Shown here piece after piece: positions 20,156-30,679 of a stretch of DNA of 64,000 bases. Below the pieces are notes generated by a model that was not told where the DNA came from, did no database searches, and saw only the letters and a program-made list of their open reading frames with translations. Both the position numbers and the translations under genes were made by a program. Source of the DNA: Vibrio tritonius (GTDB lineage Bacteria > Pseudomonadota > Gammaproteobacteria > Enterobacterales > Vibrionaceae); NCBI RefSeq assembly GCF_001547935.1, contig NZ_AP014635.1:3038001-3102000 (forward strand), given 5' to 3'. Within the stretch, counting starts at the first letter, position 1; each line of letters opens with the position of its first letter.

Positions 20156-20790
20156 TTGGATTTACTCTCAAAATGAATCGGCTGGTTAGCTAAGTTTTGT
20201 AGATCTTTCGCAACAGCAAGAATGCCGTCACGACGAATTTTACCACTCCACTCAGACTGCTTACTCGACAGCAGGCTTACACCTTCTGCGACCATATCGT
20301 AAGCTCTCCATTCACCGTTTTTTTCTTTACGTAATTTAAATTCCAAATGAATATCAGGACGCGGAGCATCCACAATATTCACTTTCACACTTGTGATTCG
20401 ACGATCAGCATCCACCTCAGTTGCTGGAGCAAACTCCAGAGATTGGTTGGTATATTGCGTCAACACTTGTGCGTAGTTTGTCACCAAATATTCGCGAAAC
20501 TCTTTAATAAAGACTTCAACATCAGAGTGCTTCGCTCCTCGTAGATTAGGACCAAGCAGCTTTAACGCTGCATATTTGGCGTTCACATACGGCATTAACT
20601 CTTCTTCGACGATCTGGCGCAAATACTGAGGATCTTGGTGAATTTTAGGCTGCTCATTTTTGAGGCGGTCAAATGCCTGTTCAGCAACCTGCTTCATCAT
20701 ACTATAAGGCTGAGTTTGATCGACTTCCTGAGAATAAACCGCCCAAGAGAGCACCAAACTCAATACGAGAACAAAGTACCGCTTAAACAT
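20152..20790 (-). CDS. mlaC: Periplasmic phospholipid-binding protein MlaC
   Basis: Soluble periplasmic carrier shuttling phospholipid between the outer-membrane MlaA complex and MlaFEDB. The 212-aa product has a signal peptide (MFKRYFVLVLSLVLSWAVYS, cleaved before QEVDQ). Family blocks include ELMPYVNAKYAALKLLG, FIKEFREYLVTNYAQVLTQY and WRAYDMVAEGVSLL, with the conserved late-domain stretch. It overlaps mlaD by one base. Confidence 0.95.
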   Translation of the reverse strand: MFKRYFVLVLSLVLSWAVYSQEVDQTQPYSMMKQVAEQAFDRLKNEQPKIHQDPQYLRQIVEEELMPYVNAKYAALKLLGPNLRGAKHSDVEVFIKEFREYLVTNYAQVLTQYTNQSLEFAPATEVDADRRITSVKVNIVDAPRPDIHLEFKLRKEKNGEWRAYDMVAEGVSLLSSKQSEWSGKIRRDGILAVAKDLQNLANQPIHFESKSK

Positions 20791-21287
20791 TATTTCTCCT
20801 CAGTTTTACTCGAATCTTTATCGCCGACACTATAAAGGAATTGACCTATCAAGTCCTCTAGCACTAAAGCCGACTTAGTATCTTCGATACGATCACCATT
20901 TTTCAGCATAGTCCCTTCATCTTCATAAACAAAACCCGGAACCAAACCAATGTACTGCTCACCGATCAAACCAGATGTCAAAATTTGTGCACTTGAGGTA
21001 TCTGGGAATTGATTATATTGACCGTCAATTTCCATAGTAACCAGTGGCAACATACTCTGTTTATCTAGTGAAATAGTCGATACTCGACCAACAACAACAC
21101 CACCCACTTTAACTGGAGAGCGAACTTTCAACGTTCCGATATTATCGAACTCAGCAGACAGAGTATAAGTATCACTTGAACCAATGCTTTTCACGTCAGC
21201 GACTTGAAAAATCATCACTAGGATTGCGCAAATTCCTGCCAAAACAAAACAGCCAACCCAAAATTCTAATTTTCGCTTTTGTTGCAT
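20790..21287 (-). CDS. mlaD: MCE-domain protein MlaD
   Basis: Inner-membrane anchored hexameric MCE protein forming the periplasmic ring of the MlaFEDB complex. The 165-aa product has one N-terminal membrane helix (FWVGCFVLAGICAILVMIFQV). The MCE domain follows (TYTLSAEFDNIGTLKVRSPVKVGGVVVGRV), including the pore-loop region ILTSGLIGEQYIGLVPG. The length is close to that of the E. coli protein. It lies two bases after mlaE. Confidence 0.95.
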   Translation of the reverse strand: MQQKRKLEFWVGCFVLAGICAILVMIFQVADVKSIGSSDTYTLSAEFDNIGTLKVRSPVKVGGVVVGRVSTISLDKQSMLPLVTMEIDGQYNQFPDTSSAQILTSGLIGEQYIGLVPGFVYEDEGTMLKNGDRIEDTKSALVLEDLIGQFLYSVGDKDSSKTEEK

Positions 21288-21289
21288 GA

Positions 21290-22081
21290 TTAATTCCCAA
21301 ACATCAATGCAGTAAGTACAAAATCTAGCCCTAAAACAGCAAGAGAAGAATGCACTACAGTTTTCGTTGTGGCTCGACTAATCCCTTCCGAAGTTGGAAT
21401 CGCGTCATAACCATTAAACAGAGCAATCCAAGTGACGGTAATCGCGAAGATCACACATTTGATTACACTGTTACCTATATCTTTGCCTAATTCGACAGAG
21501 GCTTGCATCGTTGACCAAAAACTACCGTGGTCAATTCCTTTCCAATCAACACCGACAAGTTGACCACCCCAAATACCGACGGCCATAAAAATCATGGCGA
21601 GTACAGGAAGTGAAATCAAGCCGGCGTAAAAACGTGGCGCCACAACTCGTTTTAGTGGATCCACCGCCATCATTTCTAAACTGGAGATTTGTTCCGTTGC
21701 CTTCATTAAACCAATTTCAGCAGTCAAAGCAGAGCCGGCACGACCCGCAAACAGCAGTGCCGTGACTACAGGGCCAAGCTCACGGAGCAAAGAAAGCGCC
21801 ACCATCTGGCCTAAGCTGGTTTCTGCTCCGTAGTCCACTAAGATAACGTAACCTTGTAAACTCAACACCATTCCAATAAACAGCCCTGAAACAATGATAA
21901 TAGCGAGAGACTGAACACCTACGCTATAAAGCTGTTTGAGCAGCAGAGGAAAATGTTTGATAGGCTGAGGGCGGCCACTTAAAGCACCAATTAGCATCAA
22001 AGTAGATCGGCCAAGAGATTCACAGACGGATAACGCTCGCCGTCCTAGATCACTGACCCATTGCTCAATGTTCGTTAACAT
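21290..22081 (-). CDS. mlaE: Mla permease subunit MlaE
   Basis: Integral inner-membrane subunit of the MlaFEDB phospholipid ABC transporter. The 263-aa protein has several hydrophobic helices. The family region is [51 protein letters not shown], followed by [29 protein letters not shown], the cytoplasmic coupling part. It overlaps mlaF by 17 bases, implying translational coupling. Confidence 0.95.
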   Translation of the reverse strand: MLTNIEQWVSDLGRRALSVCESLGRSTLMLIGALSGRPQPIKHFPLLLKQLYSVGVQSLAIIIVSGLFIGMVLSLQGYVILVDYGAETSLGQMVALSLLRELGPVVTALLFAGRAGSALTAEIGLMKATEQISSLEMMAVDPLKRVVAPRFYAGLISLPVLAMIFMAVGIWGGQLVGVDWKGIDHGSFWSTMQASVELGKDIGNSVIKCVIFAITVTWIALFNGYDAIPTSEGISRATTKTVVHSSLAVLGLDFVLTALMFGN

Positions 22082-22874
22082 TAAATAAGTCCTTCTCTAT
22101 CGGCTGAGCAGGGAAACGAAATGGCACAGGACCATCGGCTTTCCCCTGTAAGAATTGCTGAACCCGTGGGTCAGATTGCAACGAGAGCTGTTTAGGCGTG
22201 CCTTGAGCAATCACCTTACCATCAGCTAACAGATAAACCCAATCGGCAATACTCATCACTTCAGGCACATCATGCGACACCACTACCGAAGTTAAACCTA
22301 GTGCTTGATTCAAATTGTGAATCAATTGCACCAAAACTCCCATGGTGATTGGATCTTGTCCCACAAACGGTTCATCGTACAAAACAAGTTCAGGATCGAG
22401 AGCAATCGCGCGAGCCAATGCGGCCCGACGAGCCATCCCACCCGACAATTCACTTGGCATCAGTTCTGCTGCACCACGCAGCCCAACCGCTTCTAATTTC
22501 AATAAAACGAGAGTGCGAATCATAGATTCGTCTAGCTGAGTATGCTCTCGTAATGGAAAAGCAACGTTGTCAAAAACGTTTAGATCTGTAAATAGAGCAC
22601 CAGACTGGAAAAGCATACTCATTTTTTTACGTGCTTGATAAAGCTGGCTTCGCTTCAAAGCAGGAATATTATCGCCATCAAACCAGATCTCCCCACTTTC
22701 AGGGAGCAGTTGTCCTCCGATCAAGCGCAAAAGCGTCGTTTTACCGATCCCTGAAGGTCCCATAATTGCGGTAACCTTACCTTTCGGAACCTGTAAACTG
22801 ACATTATCAAAAATTTTGCGGCCAGAACGGGAAAAACTCAGATTTTTAATGGTGACTAAGTCATTATCAGACAT
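22065..22874 (-). CDS. mlaF: Mla ATPase subunit MlaF
   Basis: ATP-binding subunit of the Mla phospholipid transporter. From the ATG at 22874 ([20 protein letters not shown]) the protein is 269 aa, the E. coli length. It has Walker [10 protein letters not shown] (about 39-47), the signature in [17 protein letters not shown], Walker [13 protein letters not shown], and the switch His in [10 protein letters not shown] longer frame from 22919 adds 15 residues with no family match. It is the first gene of mlaFEDCB-ibaG-murA and diverges from yrbG. Confidence 0.95.
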   Translation of the reverse strand: MSDNDLVTIKNLSFSRSGRKIFDNVSLQVPKGKVTAIMGPSGIGKTTLLRLIGGQLLPESGEIWFDGDNIPALKRSQLYQARKKMSMLFQSGALFTDLNVFDNVAFPLREHTQLDESMIRTLVLLKLEAVGLRGAAELMPSELSGGMARRAALARAIALDPELVLYDEPFVGQDPITMGVLVQLIHNLNQALGLTSVVVSHDVPEVMSIADWVYLLADGKVIAQGTPKQLSLQSDPRVQQFLQGKADGPVPFRFPAQPIEKDLFNVNEH

Positions 22875-23209
22875 GTTATTAGTTCGCCCTTTGGCTTCCT
22901 CATCCAGAAGAATGAGCAATCATAAGCAGATTAGTGTAAAATATAAAGCACCATACGATTACAACAGAGATAGAAGCTTTTTTTGTCAAAAGGTTCAAAA
23001 TTTATTACACAATCTGTTGTAACTAAGTTGGTTATATGAACCATGATGACATGTTAAAATTTTCAACACCAAGCATAAATTGATCCAGCTAAGAGAATTG
23101 TCTCTTAAAATGGAACAATAAATGAGATAATCGTCTTCCCTTTTAGTGACCTAAGCGTCAAAATTACCCATTTTATGTTCCACGATTATCAACAAATGCA
23201 GGATTATTC

Positions 23210-24175
23210 ATGTTTGAAGCAGTTGGATTGCTCGTTCTCGGTCTCATCCTACTCGTTTGGAGTGCCGACAAACTGGTCTTTGGGTCTGCGGCAATAGCCC
23301 GCAATTTTGGGATTTCACCGCTAGTCATCGGTATGACCATCTTAGCAATGGGCTCTTCGGCACCAGAAATGATGGTGTCCGCTACCGCAGCTCTAAGTGA
23401 TAAAACCGATACTGCCGTAGGTAATGTTCTGGGATCAAACATCGCAAATATTGCGTTGATTCTCGGTATTACCGCTCTAATTAAACCGCTCTCTATTAGT
23501 TCCGCTGTATTACGCCGCGAATTACCTTTGATGATTGCTGTCACAGTATTGGCGGGCTTTCTTTTGCGTGATAATCACCTTGGGTTTGGCGAGGGCGTTC
23601 TCCTGTTCGCACTATTTGGCGCGTTTATTCTTGGAATGCTGCAAATTAGCCGTATGGAGAAAAAACGTGGCGATAACCTGCTCGATGAACATGAATCTGA
23701 AATCCCTGATGATGTACCAAATGGTAAAGCCCTCTTCTGGCTGGTATTTGGCTTAGTTCTGCTTCCTGTATCAGCAGACTTGCTGGTAGATAATGCAGTC
23801 ATCATTGCTAAATACTTTGGCATGAGTGATTTGGTTATTGGCTTAACCATCATCGCTATTGGTACCAGTTTACCTGAATTAGCCGCTTCCCTTGCTGGTG
23901 TGTTGAAAGGCGAAGATGATATGGCCGTTGGCAATATCATTGGTTCAAACGTATTTAATATTTTGGCGGTAATGGGCATTCCTGGCATCTTAAACCCGTC
24001 TTACTTAAGCGAACATGCTATGGGCCGTGATTTCTGGGTTCTGCTTGCAGTTTCGCTACTGCTAGTCGTGATGGCTTTAGGCAAATCACGTAGCATTAAT
24101 CGAATTGAGGGCTCGATTCTGTTTATCATTTTTCTGGCCTATCAAAGTTATTTGTTCATGAACATGAGCGCGTAG
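23210..24175 (+). CDS. yrbG: Calcium/sodium antiporter (YrbG family)
   Basis: Inner-membrane CaCA-superfamily cation/proton or Na+/Ca2+ exchanger. The 321-aa product has ten hydrophobic segments and the two inverted alpha-repeats: GMTILAMGSSAPEMMVS with VGNVLGSNIANI, and GLTIIAIGTSLPELAAS with VGNIIGSNVFNI. These repeats form the ion-binding site. It heads the yrbG-kdsD-kdsC-lptCAB-rpoN run conserved in gammaproteobacteria. In E. coli the gene is dispensable and its physiological ion is uncertain. Confidence 0.93.
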   Translation: MFEAVGLLVLGLILLVWSADKLVFGSAAIARNFGISPLVIGMTILAMGSSAPEMMVSATAALSDKTDTAVGNVLGSNIANIALILGITALIKPLSISSAVLRRELPLMIAVTVLAGFLLRDNHLGFGEGVLLFALFGAFILGMLQISRMEKKRGDNLLDEHESEIPDDVPNGKALFWLVFGLVLLPVSADLLVDNAVIIAKYFGMSDLVIGLTIIAIGTSLPELAASLAGVLKGEDDMAVGNIIGSNVFNILAVMGIPGILNPSYLSEHAMGRDFWVLLAVSLLLVVMALGKSRSINRIEGSILFIIFLAYQSYLFMNMSA

Positions 24176-24190
24176 TAGGGAGTGTGATCC

Positions 24191-25165
24191 ATGTTGCCTG
24201 GCTTTAGTTATCAAAAAGCAGCAAAACAAGTATTAGCCACTGAAATAGAAGGCTTACAGCAATTAGACCAATACTTTAACGACGACTTTACTCGTGCCTG
24301 TGACCTCATTTTGAATAACTCTGGCGGGAAAGTCATTGTTATGGGAATGGGCAAATCTGGTCATATTGGTCGTAAGATTGCAGCCACCTTTGCGAGTACA
24401 GGCACTTCTGCGTTTTTTGTTCATCCCGGCGAAGCTGCACATGGCGACCTTGGCATGATTACCTCACAAGATATTGTATTGGCAATATCTAACTCGGGTG
24501 AATCATCGGAAATTGTCTCGCTTTTTCCCGTTCTAAAACGGCTTAACATTCGCATCATTAGCATGACGGGTAAGCCAGAATCCACCATGGCAAAGCTGGC
24601 TGATGTCCATTTACAAATCAGCGTACCCCAAGAAGCATGCCCGTTAGGTTTAGCACCGACATCAAGCACGACAGCCACTCTAGTGATGGGCGATGCCATC
24701 GCGATCGCCCTACTTCAAGCGCGTGGTTTTACCTCTGAAGACTTTGCTCTGTCTCATCCAGGAGGAGCGTTAGGACGTAAGTTACTGCTTAAGCTGAGTG
24801 ACATCATGCACTCTGGTGATGAATTACCAATGGTGAAACCAACTGCGTTGATTCGTGATGCGCTGCTTGAAATTAGCCAAAAAGGTCTTGGCATGACGGC
24901 TATTGTGGATGACAAACACAATTTAATCGGTATCTTTACCGATGGTGATTTACGCCGCATCCTCGATAAACGAGTTGATATCCATTGCGCAACGATTGAC
25001 ACGGTAATGACGAAAAACCCTACAGTCGCAACACCTAATTTGTTAGCGGTTGAAGGTGTTAACCTCATGCAAGATAAACGCATTAACGGCTTGATGTTGG
25101 TTGACGATGGGAAATTAGTAGGCGCATTAAACATGCATGATTTATTAAAAGCGGGAGTGATGTAA
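24191..25165 (+). CDS. kdsD: Arabinose-5-phosphate isomerase KdsD
   Basis: Converts ribulose-5-phosphate to arabinose-5-phosphate, the first step of Kdo synthesis for LPS. The 324-aa product has an N-terminal SIS domain (VIVMGMGKSGHIGRKIAATFASTGTSAFFVHPGEA, DIVLAISNSGESSEI), with the catalytic-site segment HGDLGM. Two C-terminal CBS domains follow (residues about 205-320, with GIFTDGDLRRILD). AGGGAGTG lies seven bases before the ATG. It precedes kdsC by three bases. Confidence 0.96.
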   Translation: MLPGFSYQKAAKQVLATEIEGLQQLDQYFNDDFTRACDLILNNSGGKVIVMGMGKSGHIGRKIAATFASTGTSAFFVHPGEAAHGDLGMITSQDIVLAISNSGESSEIVSLFPVLKRLNIRIISMTGKPESTMAKLADVHLQISVPQEACPLGLAPTSSTTATLVMGDAIAIALLQARGFTSEDFALSHPGGALGRKLLLKLSDIMHSGDELPMVKPTALIRDALLEISQKGLGMTAIVDDKHNLIGIFTDGDLRRILDKRVDIHCATIDTVMTKNPTVATPNLLAVEGVNLMQDKRINGLMLVDDGKLVGALNMHDLLKAGVM

Positions 25166-25168
25166 TTA

Positions 25169-25726
25169 ATGACTCAGCAAGTAGACACATTGTACGGCTC
25201 AGTCGACGCCCGTATCTTAGAGATCGCGAAAAACATCAAGCTACTCATTTGTGATGTAGATGGCGTTTTTTCCGATGGCCTTGTGTATATGGGCAATAAC
25301 GGTGAAGAGTTAAAAACATTTCATACCCGAGATGGTTATGGTGTAAAAAGCCTCATGAATGCAGGTATTGAAATAGCGATTATCACTGGACGCCAATCGC
25401 AAATTGTTACAAATCGAATGAACGCTTTGGGTATCAAACTTGTCTACCAAGGACAAGATGACAAAGTGAAAGCTTATCAGGATATTTGCCAAAAATTGTC
25501 GGTAGCACCTGAGCACACAGGTTATATTGGCGATGATTTAATAGATTGGCCTGTAATGGAAAAAGTGGGATTGCAAGTGTGTGTTGCAGACGGGCACCCC
25601 TTACTGGCACGTCGTGCTAACTATGTCACCCAAACCAAAGGGGGTCATGGTGCAGTGCGCGAAGTGTGCGATTTGATCCTTCAGGCACGAGATGAACTCG
25701 ACGTGCATAAAGGTCTGAGTATATGA
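25169..25726 (+). CDS. kdsC: 3-deoxy-D-manno-octulosonate 8-phosphate phosphatase KdsC
   Basis: HAD-superfamily C0-type phosphatase releasing Kdo from Kdo-8-phosphate. The 185-aa product has the HAD motif CDVDGVFSDG with the nucleophilic Asp, the TGRQSQ motif, and GDDLIDWPVM with the acidic metal ligands. The following segment QTKGGHGAVREVCDLIL is typical of KdsC. Its stop overlaps the lptC start (ATGAG). Confidence 0.96.
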   Translation: MTQQVDTLYGSVDARILEIAKNIKLLICDVDGVFSDGLVYMGNNGEELKTFHTRDGYGVKSLMNAGIEIAIITGRQSQIVTNRMNALGIKLVYQGQDDKVKAYQDICQKLSVAPEHTGYIGDDLIDWPVMEKVGLQVCVADGHPLLARRANYVTQTKGGHGAVREVCDLILQARDELDVHKGLSI

Positions 25727-26286
25727 GTGTTTCCCGAATCATATACGTGATTCTGTTTTTTATCGCTTCTTGGTCCCTCTATTATTTGATGGACAAAGAA
25801 AGCAAACCTGATATTCAAGTAGCTCCGAATGCCGAGCTACCTATGTTTAGCGGCAACAACCTAAATAATGTCTCTTATAACAATTTAGGGGTTCGCAGCT
25901 ATGTAATTGAATCGGACCATTTGGAATATTACGCCAAAAGTGGTGACACCTTATTCCAAAGTCCGGTGTTGAAAGTGTATCAGGATGGAACAACCCAAGA
26001 GTGGGAAATTACCGCAGATAGGGCTGTATTATCGAAAAAGCAAGTACTTACCTTGTATGATAATGTGACTGCAAAAAACTTGTTCAAAGATTCAGGTTTT
26101 AGCAAAATGGTCACCAAACAGCTTAGTATCAAGTTGGATTCTCGTGATTTTTGGGCAGATACACCAGTGGACCTATTTGGCCCTCAATTTGAAACACACG
26201 GTCAGGCGATGAAAGGTAATTTTGCTGACAACTCGGCTGTCCTTTATAAACACGTTCAAGGTAGATATGAGAATTTCACACCTTAG
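25723..26286 (+). CDS. lptC: LPS export protein LptC
   Basis: Bitopic inner-membrane protein that passes LPS from LptB2FG to periplasmic LptA. The 187-aa product has one N-terminal helix (IIYVILFFIASWSLYYLM) and a periplasmic beta-jellyroll with LEYYAKSGDTLFQSPVLKVY and ADTPVDLFGPQFETHGQAMKGNF near the C terminus. It overlaps kdsC at its start and lptA at its end, so the three are translationally coupled. Confidence 0.95.
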   Translation: MSVSRIIYVILFFIASWSLYYLMDKESKPDIQVAPNAELPMFSGNNLNNVSYNNLGVRSYVIESDHLEYYAKSGDTLFQSPVLKVYQDGTTQEWEITADRAVLSKKQVLTLYDNVTAKNLFKDSGFSKMVTKQLSIKLDSRDFWADTPVDLFGPQFETHGQAMKGNFADNSAVLYKHVQGRYENFTP

Positions 26287-26764
26287 TCTATTGGCTTGCC
26301 TTTTGGTAAGTGGACAAACATTGGCTTTATCGACAGACAGTCAGCAGCCTGTGTACATTGACTCAAATAGTCAACAACTGGATATGAAAAGCAACCGCGT
26401 GACCTTCTTGGGTAATGTAAAACTCAAACAAGGCAGTATCAATATTAACGCGGATAAGCTTATCGTGATACGTAATGAGGCTACCGGTAAAATCCAAGAT
26501 ATTCAGGGATTTGGACAGCTTGCAACTTTCTCGCAATTGACGGATGAGGGTAAGACCCTTTACGGTGAAGCAGAACAGTTGTACTACAAAATGGCCAATG
26601 ATGAGCTGATCATGATCGACAAGGCAATGCTCGCTCAAGATGACAGTGAGATCCGCGGTAAAAAAATCCGTTACAAGATCTCTTTGCAAAAACTGATCGC
26701 AGACAGTGATGGTGATGGGCGCGTGTCCACCGTCTTACAACCTCAAACGATACAGCAGAAGTAA
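26267..26764 (+). CDS. lptA: LPS-transport periplasmic protein LptA
   Basis: Periplasmic jellyroll protein that forms the bridge carrying LPS to LptDE. The 165-aa product starts MRISHLSLLACLLVSGQTLA, a signal peptide. The OstA-like body follows: YIDSNSQQLDMKSNRVTFLGNVKLKQGSININADK. I chose the ATG at 26267 because AAGGTAG lies just before it. The upstream frame from 26222 would add 15 residues ahead of the signal peptide. The start lies 20 bases inside lptC. Confidence 0.94.
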   Translation: MRISHLSLLACLLVSGQTLALSTDSQQPVYIDSNSQQLDMKSNRVTFLGNVKLKQGSININADKLIVIRNEATGKIQDIQGFGQLATFSQLTDEGKTLYGEAEQLYYKMANDELIMIDKAMLAQDDSEIRGKKIRYKISLQKLIADSDGDGRVSTVLQPQTIQQK

Positions 26765-26771
26765 CTAAATT

Positions 26772-27497
26772 ATGTCGGTACTAAAAGCGGAACACCTAGC
26801 GAAAAGCTACAAAAAACGCAAAGTTGTCTCTGATGTGAGCCTTGAGGTGCAATCGGGTCAAATCGTAGGCCTACTGGGTCCAAACGGCGCTGGGAAAACC
26901 ACGTCGTTTTATATGATTGTCGGCCTTGTTGCCCGTGATGAAGGTAAAATCTCGATAGACGACAAGGACATAAGTGTGTTACCAATGCACAGTCGCTCTC
27001 GATTGGGAATTGGTTATTTACCTCAAGAAGCGTCGATTTTCCGTAAGTTATCCGTGGAGGATAACATTATGGCTGTGCTACAAACTCGTGAAGAGATGAC
27101 CCGTGAGCAACGTCAAGATAAGCTCGAAGACTTATTAGAAGAGTTCCACATTCAACATATTCGTAAAAGTGCTGGTATGGCACTGTCAGGGGGCGAACGT
27201 CGCCGAGTTGAGATTGCTCGTGCGCTAGCCGCTAACCCTCAGTTCATTTTGTTGGATGAACCTTTTGCTGGCGTTGACCCCATTTCGGTCATTGACATTA
27301 AAAAGATAATAGAACACCTGCGAGATCGCGGTCTTGGTGTCTTGATTACTGACCATAACGTACGTGAAACACTTGATGTGTGTGAAAAAGCGTACATTGT
27401 AAGTCAAGGACGACTGATCGCTGAAGGTACACCTCAAGAGGTGCTAAACCATGAGCAGGTTAAACAAGTTTATCTTGGCGAACAATTCCGTCTATGA
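26772..27497 (+). CDS. lptB: LPS export ATPase LptB
   Basis: Cytoplasmic ABC ATPase powering LPS extraction with LptF and LptG. The 241-aa product has Walker [10 protein letters not shown] (36-44), the Q-loop in [13 protein letters not shown], signature [16 protein letters not shown], Walker [13 protein letters not shown] and the switch His in [13 protein letters not shown]. It follows lptA by seven bases. lptF is at the left edge of the window, so several members of this machine are encoded here in two places. Confidence 0.97.
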   Translation: MSVLKAEHLAKSYKKRKVVSDVSLEVQSGQIVGLLGPNGAGKTTSFYMIVGLVARDEGKISIDDKDISVLPMHSRSRLGIGYLPQEASIFRKLSVEDNIMAVLQTREEMTREQRQDKLEDLLEEFHIQHIRKSAGMALSGGERRRVEIARALAANPQFILLDEPFAGVDPISVIDIKKIIEHLRDRGLGVLITDHNVRETLDVCEKAYIVSQGRLIAEGTPQEVLNHEQVKQVYLGEQFRL

Positions 27498-27543
27498 TTG
27501 ACGGAGGTGAACCAGATAACGGATTAAGGTAGTTGGATACTGA

Positions 27544-29019
27544 ATGAAACCTTCGTTACAGCTAAAACTAGGTCAACAATTAGCAATGACTCCCCAGCTT
27601 CAACAGGCAATTCGTCTGTTGCAGCTATCTACGCTCGATTTGCAACAAGAGATACAAGAGGCTTTGGATTCCAACCCTCTGCTTGATGTAGAAGAAGGCT
27701 CTGATGAAGTCATTGCGCAAGATGATAGCAAATCAGCTGCGAACGAACTTGAAGAGAGAGAACCCAGCGCAGAAGTGACATCTGAGCCAGAACCGCAAGA
27801 CAGCTCTGATGTTTTTGAAAAATCTGAAATCAGTTCAGAACTCGAAATCGATACCACTTGGGATGATGTGTACAGCGCCAACACTGGTAGTACCGGACTC
27901 GCAATGGATGACGATGCTCCTGTCTATCAAGGTGAAACCACGCAATCTCTTCAAGACTACCTACTCTGGCAATTAGACTTAACCCCTTTTAGTGAGACAG
28001 ACAGAACCATCGCTTACGCACTTATTGATGCAATCGATGATTACGGCTATCTCACCCAGTCATTAGAAGAGATTCTCGAAAACTTTGAAAATGACGATAT
28101 TGAAATAGAAGAAATCGAGGCCGTTCGCAAACGTATTCAACAGTTCGATCCGTTAGGCGCTGCCTCCCTAAATCTTCAAGACTGCCTTTTGCTTCAACTA
28201 GCTACCTTTCCTAGTGATACACCATGGCTAGAAGAAGCCAAACTACTCCTTTCTCAGTATATTGATCAACTTGGAAACCGCGATTACAAACTCATTTTAA
28301 AAGAGGCTAAACTCAAAGAAGATGAATTACGTGAAGCGCTTCAACTGATACAGCAGTTGGATCCAAGGCCTGGTAGCCGTATTGCTGAAGATCACGCGGA
28401 ATATGTGATTCCAGATGTCTCAGTATATAAAGAACACGGCAAATGGGTTGTGGCTATAAATCCAGATAGCGTTCCGAAACTGAAGGTGAATCAACAGTAT
28501 GCGGATCTTGTACGCGGTAATAGCAGCGAGAGCAACTATATCCGAACCAATTTGCAAGAGGCAAAGTGGTTGATCAAGAGCTTAGAAAGCCGAAATGAGA
28601 CTTTACTCAAAGTTGCTAAATGCATCGTTGAACATCAACGCGATTTCTTCGAGTATGGTGAAGAAGCCATGAAGCCGATGGTGCTAAATGACGTCGCCCT
28701 TGCTGTAGATATGCACGAATCAACCATTTCTCGAGTCACCACTCAGAAATATATGCATACCCCACGAGGCATATTCGAATTGAAGTACTTTTTCTCTAGC
28801 CATGTTAGCACCGATAACGGTGGAGAGTGTTCATCAACTGCGATTCGCGCACTGATCAAAAAGTTGGTTTCTGCTGAAAATACAGCAAAACCTCTCAGTG
28901 ATAGCAAAATCGCAGCCCTACTTGCTGACCAAGGAATTCAAGTCGCAAGACGGACGATAGCTAAGTACCGAGAGTCGTTGGGAATAGCTCCTTCAAGTCA
29001 GCGTAAACGCCTGCTATAA
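27544..29019 (+). CDS. rpoN: RNA polymerase sigma-54 factor RpoN
   Basis: Alternative sigma factor for nitrogen, flagellar and other genes in vibrios. The 491-aa product has the Q-rich activator-interacting region I ([35 protein letters not shown]). An acidic variable region follows at about 55-120, then the core-binding domain, the HTH region ([25 protein letters not shown]), and the RpoN box [14 protein letters not shown] near the C terminus. It follows lptB and precedes hpf, ptsN, rapZ and npr, the conserved rpoN cluster. Confidence 0.97.
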   Translation: MKPSLQLKLGQQLAMTPQLQQAIRLLQLSTLDLQQEIQEALDSNPLLDVEEGSDEVIAQDDSKSAANELEEREPSAEVTSEPEPQDSSDVFEKSEISSELEIDTTWDDVYSANTGSTGLAMDDDAPVYQGETTQSLQDYLLWQLDLTPFSETDRTIAYALIDAIDDYGYLTQSLEEILENFENDDIEIEEIEAVRKRIQQFDPLGAASLNLQDCLLLQLATFPSDTPWLEEAKLLLSQYIDQLGNRDYKLILKEAKLKEDELREALQLIQQLDPRPGSRIAEDHAEYVIPDVSVYKEHGKWVVAINPDSVPKLKVNQQYADLVRGNSSESNYIRTNLQEAKWLIKSLESRNETLLKVAKCIVEHQRDFFEYGEEAMKPMVLNDVALAVDMHESTISRVTTQKYMHTPRGIFELKYFFSSHVSTDNGGECSSTAIRALIKKLVSAENTAKPLSDSKIAALLADQGIQVARRTIAKYRESLGIAPSSQRKRLL

Positions 29020-29042
29020 GGCCTAAACGAAAAGGAAAGTCT

Positions 29043-29330
29043 ATGCAAATCAATATTAATGGCCATCACATTGATCTTACCGATTCAATGCAAGACTACG
29101 TAAATACGAAATTTGATAAACTTGAACGCTTTTTTGATCAAATAACCAACGTTCAAGTGATATTACGTGTTGAAAAATTACGCCAGATCGCAGAAGCTAC
29201 GCTCCATGTGAGTCAAGGTGAGATTCACGCCACTGCGGAAAACGATAACATGTATGCCGCTATCGACGAGTTGGTGGATAAACTCGTACGACAACTTAAC
29301 AAGCATAAAGAAAAGCTAAGTAGCCATTAA
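29043..29330 (+). CDS. hpf: Ribosome hibernation promoting factor HPF
   Basis: Short-type hibernation factor (95 aa) that binds the 30S subunit and promotes 100S ribosome dimers in stationary phase. It begins MQININGHHIDLTDSMQDYVNTKF and ends in the Lys-rich LVRQLNKHKEK. It has the beta-alpha-beta fold pattern of YhbH/RaiA proteins. AAGGAAAG lies close to the ATG. No C-terminal dimerisation domain is present, as expected for the short form. Confidence 0.95.
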   Translation: MQININGHHIDLTDSMQDYVNTKFDKLERFFDQITNVQVILRVEKLRQIAEATLHVSQGEIHATAENDNMYAAIDELVDKLVRQLNKHKEKLSSH

Positions 29331-29332
29331 TC

Positions 29333-29791
29333 ATGCAATTAAGCGAAGTGTTGACACTGGACTGCACCAAGAGTGCGGTCCCTTGTTCAAGTAAAAAAAG
29401 AGCCCTAGAAATCATCAGTGAAATCGCTGCAGAGCATTCCGGTCAAAATGCCACAGAGCTATTTGAAAGCATGCTAAGTAGAGAGAAAATGGGCAGTACA
29501 GGTATTGGTAACGGGATAGCTATTCCTCATGCGCGTATGCCTGAGTGTGAAAAAGCGGTCGCGGTATTAGTGCAATGTGAAGAACCTATCGAATTCGATG
29601 CGATTGATAATCGCCCTGTCGACTTGCTGTTTGCACTTCTCGTTCCTGAATCTCAGTGTAAAGAGCACCTCAAAACCTTGTCCTGCATGGCAGAACGTCT
29701 GAATGATAAACAGACGCTCAAACAGCTTCGTGGCGCAACCAGTGATCAAGAGCTGTTCGACATTATGGTTAGCCAACCACAACCTCAATAA
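29333..29791 (+). CDS. ptsN: Nitrogen PTS EIIA component PtsN
   Basis: EIIA-Ntr phosphocarrier accepting phosphate from NPr, with regulatory roles in nitrogen, K+ and envelope responses. The 152-aa product has the phosphorylated His (about H66) in GIAIPHARMPEC and the family start QLSEVLTLDCTK. It lies two bases after hpf. Its partner npr is two genes downstream. Confidence 0.96.
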   Translation: MQLSEVLTLDCTKSAVPCSSKKRALEIISEIAAEHSGQNATELFESMLSREKMGSTGIGNGIAIPHARMPECEKAVAVLVQCEEPIEFDAIDNRPVDLLFALLVPESQCKEHLKTLSCMAERLNDKQTLKQLRGATSDQELFDIMVSQPQPQ

Positions 29792-29803
29792 CAGGACACC
29801 ATC

Positions 29804-30661
29804 ATGCGTTTGATAGTCGTCAGCGGTCAATCGGGAGCTGGGAAGAGTGTCGCGTTACGCGTACTTGAGGATCTAGGCTATTACTGTGTAGATAACCTAC
29901 CTGTCAATTTACTCAATGCGTTTATTAAATCAGTACAAGGCAGCAACCAAAACGTTGCTGTCAGTATTGATATACGTAATTTACCTAAAGATCCTGGCTT
30001 AATCGAACCTGTTTTGGAGCAGCTGAAACGGCATAACGAAGTCAGTGTACTGTTTCTTGATGCTTCAGCAGAAACCCTACTCAAACGCTATAGCGAAACC
30101 CGTCGCCTTCATCCTCTATCACTATCCGATACTAAAACGTCGCTGGCCAATGCGATAGAGGTGGAAAAGCAGATTCTGGGTCCGCTCAAAGAGCAGTCAG
30201 ACCATGTCATCGATAGCAGTAATAAATCCATACATGAATTAAGTGAGTTGGTTCGGACCTACGTTGAGGGTCGCGAACGTAAAAAACTCGTGATGGTGTT
30301 TCAATCATTTGGATTTAAATATGGCATTCCTAGCGATGCCGATTATGTTTTTGACGTGCGCTTTCTACCCAACCCACATTGGGAGCCTGATTTACGTCCA
30401 TTAACCGGGTTAGATGCCCCAATAAAATCGTTCCTCGAAAGCTATCCGGAAGTGATTGAACTCAAACTGCAGATTCAAAAATTTATTGAATATTGGTTAC
30501 CTATGCTGGAAAAGAGTAACCGCAGTTATTTAACGGTCGCGATTGGCTGTACGGGAGGGAAACACCGCTCGGTATACATAGCACAGCAACTGGCCGATTA
30601 CTTTTCCCAACTAGGTAATCAAGTTCAGCTTCATCACAATACGTTAGAAAAAGAAATATAA
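29804..30661 (+). CDS. rapZ: RNase adapter protein RapZ
   Basis: RNA-binding adapter; in E. coli it delivers the GlmZ sRNA to RNase E and so controls glmS. The 285-aa product has an N-terminal P-loop [14 protein letters not shown] (Walker A about 8-15) and the Asp-rich region [25 protein letters not shown]. The C-terminal RNA-binding domain has [23 protein letters not shown]. No glmZ-like sRNA is evident in this window. The gene lies between ptsN and npr as in enterics. Confidence 0.96.
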   Translation: MRLIVVSGQSGAGKSVALRVLEDLGYYCVDNLPVNLLNAFIKSVQGSNQNVAVSIDIRNLPKDPGLIEPVLEQLKRHNEVSVLFLDASAETLLKRYSETRRLHPLSLSDTKTSLANAIEVEKQILGPLKEQSDHVIDSSNKSIHELSELVRTYVEGRERKKLVMVFQSFGFKYGIPSDADYVFDVRFLPNPHWEPDLRPLTGLDAPIKSFLESYPEVIELKLQIQKFIEYWLPMLEKSNRSYLTVAIGCTGGKHRSVYIAQQLADYFSQLGNQVQLHHNTLEKEI

Positions 30662-30679
30662 TAAGCCAAGGAAAGCGCA